DNA of 64,000 bases from JBBWZH01 sp035544115 (GTDB lineage Bacteria > Actinomycetota > Actinomycetes > Mycobacteriales > CADCTP01), in assembly GCA_963714145.1 (NCBI GenBank), contig OY970235.1, forward strand, positions 1,302,001-1,366,000, in the 5' to 3' direction. Position 1 is the first letter of the stretch. Every line of letters begins with the position of its first letter. Below are positions 59,233-64,000 of this stretch, one piece after another. Made by a program: the position numbers and the translations under genes. Below the pieces are notes generated by a model, which did not search any database, was not told the DNA's origin, and worked only from the letters and a program-made list of their open reading frames with translations.

Positions 59233-61169
59233 CCCGCCTCCCGGCCCCGCGCCGGCGGGTCCGGCTGGTCGTCTTCGATCTGGACGGCACCCTGATCGAC
59301 TCCGAGGGCACCGCCGTGCGGGCCTTCGAGGAGGCGTACGCGCTCTGCGGCGGCGCCGGGCCGGCCCCGGTGGCCGGCTTCCGGGCGGCGGCCGGGCTGC
59401 CGTTCGAGCAGATCTGCGCCCGGCTGGGCCTGCCCGCCGGGATGCCCGCGGCGTTCCGCGCCGCGTCCCGGCGCCGGGTCGGCGAGCTGGCCTGCCACAC
59501 CGGCATCGAGGCGCTGCTGCGCCGGCTCACCGGGCCCGGCCTCGCGCTCGCGGTGCTGACCGGGAAAGACCGCGGCCGGACCCTGGAGATACTCGAGCTG
59601 CTCGGGCTCGACCGGCATTTCCAGGCGGTGGTCACGCCGGACGACCCGCCCCGGGGAAAGCCGCATCCCGACGGCGTCCGGTGGCTGTGCGACGAATTCC
59701 TGGTCGGCCCGGCAGAAGCCGTGATGGTCGGGGATTCGGTCGCCGACATACAGGCCGGGCAAGCCGCCGGAGCCGCTACTATCGGCTGCCTGTGGGGGGC
59801 CGGGATACCGGCCGCACTGCGCGCGCAGCGGCCCGACCACCTCGTCGAGAACGTCGCTGATCTCGATAGACTTCTGTCCCAGCTGACCGGCGAAGCCGGG
59901 TTTCATCGCAGACCGAAGGATTCGATGAGCGACGTCCGGATAGCGCGTATCCCTGGTTCCAAGAGCCTCACGAATAGGATTCTCGTGCTGAGCGCGGCGA
60001 GTGCCGGCCGCTCGGTGCTGCACGAGCCGCTGGACTCCGACGACACCCGGGCCTGCGCCGCGGCGCTGCGGGCGATGGGGTACGCGGTCGATGACGCCGA
60101 CCCGGCGCGCTGGGTGGTGGAGGGCACCGGACGGGGGCCGACCCGCGACGCGGCCGAGGTCTACTGCGCCGACGCCGGCACCGCGGCGCGCTTCCTGCCG
60201 CCGCTGGCCGCGACCGGGCACGGGCGGTTCGTCTTCGACGGCTCCGACCAGTTGCGCCGCCGGCCGCTCGGCCCGCTGCTGGACTCGCTGGCGCGGCTCG
60301 GCGCCGGCATCACCCGGCGGTCCGGGTCGGATCTGCCGTTCGAGCTGCACGCCACCGGCCTGGCCGGCGGTCCGGTGGCGGTCGCCTCGACCGCGAGCAG
60401 CCAGTTCCTGTCCGGGCTGCTGATGGCCGGGCCGCTGATGTCGGACGGCCTCGCGCTGGCCGGCGGGCCGCGGGTCAGCCAGCCGTACATCGACATGACG
60501 ATCGCGTTGATGGCCCGGTTCGGCGTGCCGGCGAGCCGCGACGGGGACGGCGGCATCCAGGTGCCGGCCGCGCCGTACCGGCCGGTCGACGTCCGGGTGG
60601 AGCCGGACGCCTCGACCGCGTCGTACTTCTTCGCCGCGGCGGCGCTCACCGGCGCCGGGATCGTGGTGCCCGGGCTGGGCAGCGGCAGCGCCCAGGGCGA
60701 CCTGCGGTTCGTCGAGATCCTGCGCATGATCGGCGCCGAGGTGACCGTCGCCGAGGACCGTACGACGGTGGCGGGGAGCCCGGCGCTGCGCGGCGGATTC
60801 ACCGTCGACATGAACGACATCTCGGACACGATGATGACGCTGGCCGCGATCGCGCCGTACCTGGACGAGCCGATCACGATCACCGGGATCGGCCACGCGC
60901 GGCTCAAGGAGTCCGACCGGGTGGCGGCGATGGCGGCGAACCTGGCCGCCTGCGGCATCACCGTGGACGAGGCGCCGGACCGGCTGACGATCCACCCCGG
61001 CCAGCCGCGGCCGGCGACCATCGCCTGCCACCGCGACCACCGGATCGCGATGTCGTTCGCCGTTCTCGGGCTGCGTGCCGACGGGATCGTGCTGGACGAC
61101 CCGGCCTGTGTCCGCAAGACGTTCCCGGGCTTCTTCGCGGAGTTCGGCCGGCTGTTCGGATCGGGCTGA
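59169..61169 (+). CDS. Fused HAD phosphatase / EPSP synthase-type enolpyruvyltransferase
   Basis: This single 666-residue frame encodes two enzymes. Residues 30-240 are a HAD phosphatase: DLDGT (Asp37, Asp39), VLTGKDRGRTLEI, RGKPHPDG and VMVGDSVADIQAG. It resembles the AHBA-cluster phosphatases (RifM type). Residues from about 253 are a complete EPSP synthase: PGSKSLTNR (Lys265, Ser266, Arg270), ADAGTAARFLPPL, STASSQFLSGLLM, DASTASYFF, RLKESDR, HRDHRIAM and VRKTFPG. All residues expected for shikimate-3-phosphate and PEP binding are present. An internal ATG at 59925 with GAAGGA four bases upstream could also give a separate synthase. ATG 59169 has GAGGGGG upstream and overlaps the ROK gene. 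The substrate may be aminoshikimate-like rather than shikimate; that is inference. Confidence 0.9.
   Translation: MPDTASRGSLLAAGSDDPLGLTRLPAPRRRVRLVVFDLDGTLIDSEGTAVRAFEEAYALCGGAGPAPVAGFRAAAGLPFEQICARLGLPAGMPAAFRAASRRRVGELACHTGIEALLRRLTGPGLALAVLTGKDRGRTLEILELLGLDRHFQAVVTPDDPPRGKPHPDGVRWLCDEFLVGPAEAVMVGDSVADIQAGQAAGAATIGCLWGAGIPAALRAQRPDHLVENVADLDRLLSQLTGEAGFHRRPKDSMSDVRIARIPGSKSLTNRILVLSAASAGRSVLHEPLDSDDTRACAAALRAMGYAVDDADPARWVVEGTGRGPTRDAAEVYCADAGTAARFLPPLAATGHGRFVFDGSDQLRRRPLGPLLDSLARLGAGITRRSGSDLPFELHATGLAGGPVAVASTASSQFLSGLLMAGPLMSDGLALAGGPRVSQPYIDMTIALMARFGVPASRDGDGGIQVPAAPYRPVDVRVEPDASTASYFFAAAALTGAGIVVPGLGSGSAQGDLRFVEILRMIGAEVTVAEDRTTVAGSPALRGGFTVDMNDISDTMMTLAAIAPYLDEPITITGIGHARLKESDRVAAMAANLAACGITVDEAPDRLTIHPGQPRPATIACHRDHRIAMSFAVLGLRADGIVLDDPACVRKTFPGFFAEFGRLFGSG
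59915..59920 (+). promoter_or_regulatory. Internal ribosome binding site before the EPSP-synthase half
   Basis: GAAGGA lies 4 bases before an in-frame ATG (59925) exactly at the boundary of the two domains. A second, shorter product is therefore possible besides the fusion. Confidence 0.45.
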
Positions 61170-62248
61170 TGGGCCGCCGGGTGCTGGTGATCGGGGCGGG
61201 CTGGGTGGCCCGGCACGTCCACCTGCCGAGGCTGCTGGCCAGCGGTCAGGTGAGCGAGCTGACCGTCACCGACCTCGATCCGGTCGCATCCGGCGCGGTC
61301 GCCCGCGAGTTCGGCATCGCGCAGCTCACCCCGGGCCGGGCCGCGCCGGCCGATCTCGTCGTGATCACCACCCCGCCCGCGAGCCACGCCGCGCTGGCCA
61401 CCGAGGCGCTGTCCCGCGGCGTCGACGTCGCGGTGGAGAAGCCGCTCGCCACGGATGCCGCCGACGCGGTGGCGCTGTCCGAGCTCGCCGCCCGGCAGGG
61501 CCGCCGGCTGCACGTGTTCCACACGCCGCGGTACCGGGCGGACGTACGGCTGCTGACCGAGCTGGTCCGCTCCGGCCGGCTCGGCGACATCGGCCACTGC
61601 TCGGTCCGCTGGCTGCGCCGCAGCGGGGTACCGGCCACCGCCGGCACCCGCGCGGACGGGCTCGTCTGGGACCTCGGCGCGCACCTGGCCGACCTGGTCA
61701 CCGGCCTGCTGCCGGCGGGGGTGGCCGGGACCGTGGTCGCCGGCGGCCGCCGCGCCGAGGTCGGCCGCGACGATGTCGCCGGTTGGTACCCGCCCGGTGC
61801 CGCGGCGTTCCGGCCGCGGCTGCCGGAGCTGGTCGACGTCCGGGCGGCGGCCGTGCTCGCGCCGGGCTGGACCCTGGCGCTGCACGCCGCCTGGGCCTGC
61901 TCGACCGCGCGGGACCGGGTCGAGGTCGAGGTGGTCGGCAGCGCCGGGCACGCCCGGCTGCAGACCCTGTTCGGGCTCAGCCCGGACCGGCAGCGGCTGC
62001 GCGGCCCGGCGCTCACCGTCACCGACGCCCGGTCCGGCCGGCAGGAGGCGCTGGTCCCGCTGCCCAGCCACCAGCCGACCGAGTACGACGCGCAGTGGGC
62101 GCCGGTCTGGTCCGCCAGCGACGGCCTGGACGATCTCGCCCAGTCGGTCCGGACCGTCGCGCTGTGCGCCGCGATCCAGGCCGCCGTCACCAGCGAGACC
62201 GCGGTGGCCATCCCGGCCGTCCCGGCCGCGCCGGCGGACGCGGCATGA
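61169..62248 (+). CDS. Gfo/Idh/MocA-family dehydrogenase (RifL/NtdC-like candidate)
   Basis: The 359-residue protein has a Rossmann start (RRVLVIGAGWVARHVHLPRLL), DLVVITTPPASHAALATEAL and the family Glu-Lys-Pro motif VAVEKPLA (Glu90-Lys91-Pro92). WDLGAHLADL follows, with the conserved catalytic Asp/His region. It should oxidise a sugar hydroxyl with NAD(P)+, typically C3. In kanosamine formation RifL or NtdC does this before transamination. ATG 61169 shares one base with the preceding stop (TGATG). Its stop overlaps a small frame (62245). Confidence 0.87.
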   Translation: MGRRVLVIGAGWVARHVHLPRLLASGQVSELTVTDLDPVASGAVAREFGIAQLTPGRAAPADLVVITTPPASHAALATEALSRGVDVAVEKPLATDAADAVALSELAARQGRRLHVFHTPRYRADVRLLTELVRSGRLGDIGHCSVRWLRRSGVPATAGTRADGLVWDLGAHLADLVTGLLPAGVAGTVVAGGRRAEVGRDDVAGWYPPGAAAFRPRLPELVDVRAAAVLAPGWTLALHAAWACSTARDRVEVEVVGSAGHARLQTLFGLSPDRQRLRGPALTVTDARSGRQEALVPLPSHQPTEYDAQWAPVWSASDGLDDLAQSVRTVALCAAIQAAVTSETAVAIPAVPAAPADAA

Positions 62249-62343
62249 GCGGGCGCGCGTGGAGTCTCCTGCCGGGTCCGGACGCCGACCACCGTCCGGT
62301 GGCTACCGCACCCGACGCGACCACCAGGGCGGAGCCGGCATGA
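62245..62343 (+). CDS. Possible 32-residue small protein, coupled on both sides
   Basis: An ATG at 62245 overlaps the dehydrogenase stop as ATGA. The frame runs 32 residues (MSGRAWSLLPGPDADHRP and a Thr/Ala-rich tail), and its stop overlaps the aminotransferase start as ATGA. It would bridge the 91-base gap and keep ribosomes on the message. It has no recognisable domain and no strong Shine-Dalgarno sequence. It may be a coupling peptide or chance. Confidence 0.35.
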   Translation: MSGRAWSLLPGPDADHRPVATAPDATTRAEPA

Positions 62344-63569
62344 GCGGGTCGCTCGCGCTGCTCGGCGCCGCGCCGGTGCGGACCCGGCCGTACCCGGCGT
62401 GGCCGGTCGCGCCCGACGGCGCCGCGGCCGGCCTCGCCGAGGTGCTCCGATCCGGCGTCTGGTGGCAGTCCGGTGCCGGTGCCGCGGAGCGGCTGGAACG
62501 CGCGCTGGCCGGCTGGTTCGGCGTCGAGCGGGCGGTCGCGGTCAGCAACGGGACCGCCGCGCTGGAGGTGGCGCTGCGCGCGCTGCGGATCGGCGCCGGG
62601 GACGAGGTGCTGGTCCCGGCGATGACGTTCTTCTCGACGGCGAGCGCGGTGGCGGCGGTCGGCGCCGGCCCGGTGCCGGTCGACGTCGACCCGGGCACGT
62701 ACAACGTCGACGTCGCGGCGGCGGAGCGGCGGCTGTCGCCGCGGACCCGGGCGTTGATCGTGGTGCACCTGGCCGGCCAGCCGGCCAACCTGGTCGCGGC
62801 CCGCGCGTTCTGTGACGGGTACGGGCTGGCGCTGGTCGAGGACAGCGCGCAGGCCATCGCCGCCGAGTGGGCCGGTATCCGGGTCGGCACCGCCGGTGAC
62901 CTGGCCACGCTCAGCTTCCAGGCGGCGAAGCTGCTGCCCGGCGGCGAGGGCGGCGCGGTGCTGGTGGCCCGCGACGCCGCGCTGGGCCACCGGGTCGAGC
63001 TGCTGGCCAACTGCGGCCGGCCACGCGGGCACGGCGGCTACGAGCACGCCGTGCTCGGCGGCAACGCGCGGATCAGCGAGTTCAACGCGGCCGTGGTGGA
63101 GGCACACCTCCCGGGCTACCCGCGGCTGGCCGATACGCGCGCGGCCGGCGCGGCGGCGGCGATCCGGGCGCTGCCCGCCGGCGTACCGGTGGTCACCGAC
63201 CCGCGGGTGACCCGGCACGACTGGTACATGCTGATGCTGCGTACGCCGGCCGAGCTGGGTGCCGCCGGGGTCGGCAACGGCCTGCTGGCCGCCGCGCTGT
63301 CGGCCGAGGGCATCCCGGCCAAGGTGCTGTTCCCGGTCTGGTGCACGCTGCCTCCCTTCGCCGGCCGGACCGTCGCCGACCTCGACTGCCCGGAGGCCGC
63401 GGCGGCCGCCGCGGCGGGGATCTGGGTGCACCACCGGATGCTCACCGACGCCGACTTCGCCGGGGACCTGGCGACCGCCTGGGATCGGCTGCTGCGCGCC
63501 ACCGACCTGCTGCGCGCGCTGGCCCGGGACGACCTTCCGGACGGCGCCGGGCTGGGCCGGCGTGGCTGA
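62340..63569 (+). CDS. DegT/AHBA-synthase-like PLP aminotransferase (RifK-like)
   Basis: The 409-residue protein has the DnrJ/EryC1/DegT fold. PLP contacts include SNGTAALEVAL, VEDSAQA (Asp168) and the Schiff-base Lys197 in LSFQAAKLLPGGEGG. Compared from memory with RifK it shares YPAWP, GVWWQSGAGAA, VPVDVDPGTYN, CGRPRGHGGYEH, GGNARISEFNAA and IWVHHRML, so it belongs near AHBA synthases. It could either transaminate a 3-keto-sugar or aromatise aminodehydroshikimate. GCGGAG lies 5 bases before ATG 62340. A Gly/Arg-rich tail overlaps the NDK-like gene by 8 bases. Confidence 0.9.
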   Translation: MSGSLALLGAAPVRTRPYPAWPVAPDGAAAGLAEVLRSGVWWQSGAGAAERLERALAGWFGVERAVAVSNGTAALEVALRALRIGAGDEVLVPAMTFFSTASAVAAVGAGPVPVDVDPGTYNVDVAAAERRLSPRTRALIVVHLAGQPANLVAARAFCDGYGLALVEDSAQAIAAEWAGIRVGTAGDLATLSFQAAKLLPGGEGGAVLVARDAALGHRVELLANCGRPRGHGGYEHAVLGGNARISEFNAAVVEAHLPGYPRLADTRAAGAAAAIRALPAGVPVVTDPRVTRHDWYMLMLRTPAELGAAGVGNGLLAAALSAEGIPAKVLFPVWCTLPPFAGRTVADLDCPEAAAAAAAGIWVHHRMLTDADFAGDLATAWDRLLRATDLLRALARDDLPDGAGLGRRG

Positions 63570-64000
63570 CCTGGACCGGCTCGGCCTGGTCGTGGTCAAG
63601 CCGGACGGGGTGGCGCAGTCGCGGACCGCGGCCGTCGTCGACTTCCTGCGGCAGCGCGGGTTCCGGCTGCTCGCCTGCCGGCAGCTCATGCTCGACCCGC
63701 CGCGCCGGGCCGAGCTGTACCGCACCACCCGGGCCGGCGGCCGGCTGGACTGGGAGCTCAACGGGGTCCTCTACGCGCTCGGGCCGGTACACGCGCTGCT
63801 GGTCGACGGCCCGCCGGGGGCCGGGTTCGATTCGGCGGCACACCGGCTCTCCGCTGGGCTGAAGGGATCGTTCGTCCCGGCCCGGGCCGCCGCCGGGACG
63901 CTCCGCGCCGACCTCGGCGCGCTGAACCCGGTGTTCAATCTCGTCCACACCACCGACGCCACCGGGGACCTGGACCGCGAGACCGCGGCGCTGTTCGACC
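63562..64000 (+). CDS. Nucleoside-diphosphate-kinase-like protein, cut by right window edge
   Basis: GTG 63562 overlaps the aminotransferase stop by 8 bases and the frame is open to base 64000 (146 residues). The start RLGLVVVKPDGVAQSR matches the NDK signature LVVIKPDAV. NPVFNLVHTTDATGDLDRETAALF matches the active-site region NLVHGSDSxExAxxE, with His129 as the phospho-His candidate. Normal NDKs have about 140 residues; here the central part diverges and the protein may continue. It could recharge nucleotides for sugar activation or act on a cluster intermediate. It is probably not the housekeeping enzyme. Confidence 0.75.
   Translation, partial: MADLDRLGLVVVKPDGVAQSRTAAVVDFLRQRGFRLLACRQLMLDPPRRAELYRTTRAGGRLDWELNGVLYALGPVHALLVDGPPGAGFDSAAHRLSAGLKGSFVPARAAAGTLRADLGALNPVFNLVHTTDATGDLDRETAALFD

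Overview
The window is GC-rich DNA with strongly G/C-ending codons, many GTG starts, 1- and 4-base gene overlaps and near-leaderless genes. Its gene content includes the GlgE alpha-glucan pathway, an F420-dependent reductase, a GlnH/GlnX pair and an AHBA-synthase-like aminotransferase. This points to a filamentous actinobacterium, most plausibly of the Micromonosporaceae (Actinoplanes-like). That placement is an inference from composition and gene families. I saw no rRNA, tRNA, CRISPR array or prophage.

Layout. 0-10.3 kb: two coupled genes running off the left edge, a secreted fibronectin-III protein, a CPA1 Na+/H+ antiporter, two LuxR-type response regulators, an alpha/beta hydrolase, and a DJ-1-like protein next to a benzoylformate-decarboxylase-like ThDP enzyme. 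10.3-13.5 kb: an IS701-like transposase homologue that has lost its first catalytic Asp, translationally coupled to a cyclic-nucleotide-binding histidine kinase. 13.5-25.75 kb (minus strand): thirteen co-directional genes, most joined by 1-35 base overlaps. They combine a partner-switching module (SpoIIE-type phosphatase, RsbW-type kinase, two STAS antagonists), a ParA-like ATPase and a nucleotidyltransferase with sugar and redox enzymes (GlgX, AGE epimerase, GMC oxidoreductase, VOC, DJ-1 and two NTF2-fold proteins). 26-31.3 kb: glgE-treS-mak. 31.6-44.2 kb: a third response regulator, then small redox operons (NTF2, HbpS-like, Rieske plus ferredoxin reductase, nitroreductase, SDR, TetR/MFS with overlapping divergent promoters, DUF2306, F420 reductase, SDR, NTF2, and a REC-flavoprotein fusion). 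44.4-48.1 kb: a lipoprotein, GlnX/GlnH without an adjacent pknG, and an aquaglyceroporin.

48.4 kb to the right edge looks like a biosynthetic cluster. It holds an ATP-grasp protein, a PF14907-like nucleotidyltransferase, a free-standing adenylation-carrier didomain whose specificity residues read as serine, a BtrH-like protein, a TrmB/LuxR-type regulator, a three-gene ABC exporter, and then a plus-strand operon. That operon encodes a ROK sugar kinase, a HAD phosphatase fused to an EPSP synthase, a Gfo/Idh dehydrogenase, an AHBA-synthase-like aminotransferase and an NDK-like protein cut by the window edge. The kinase, phosphatase, dehydrogenase and aminotransferase match by family RifN/RifM/RifL/RifK and, apart from the kinase, NtdB/NtdC/NtdA, the kanosamine/AHBA enzyme sets. 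The intact EPSP-synthase domain adds an enolpyruvyl transfer not usual for those sets. The product is not known to me; a serine-linked amino-sugar or aminocyclitol carrying an enolpyruvyl group is a hypothesis.

The two strongest candidates for undescribed biology are this cluster, with its HAD-EPSPS fusion and 18-bp in-frame repeats, and the coupled partner-switch/sugar operon. All family assignments were made by eye from motifs without database searches.
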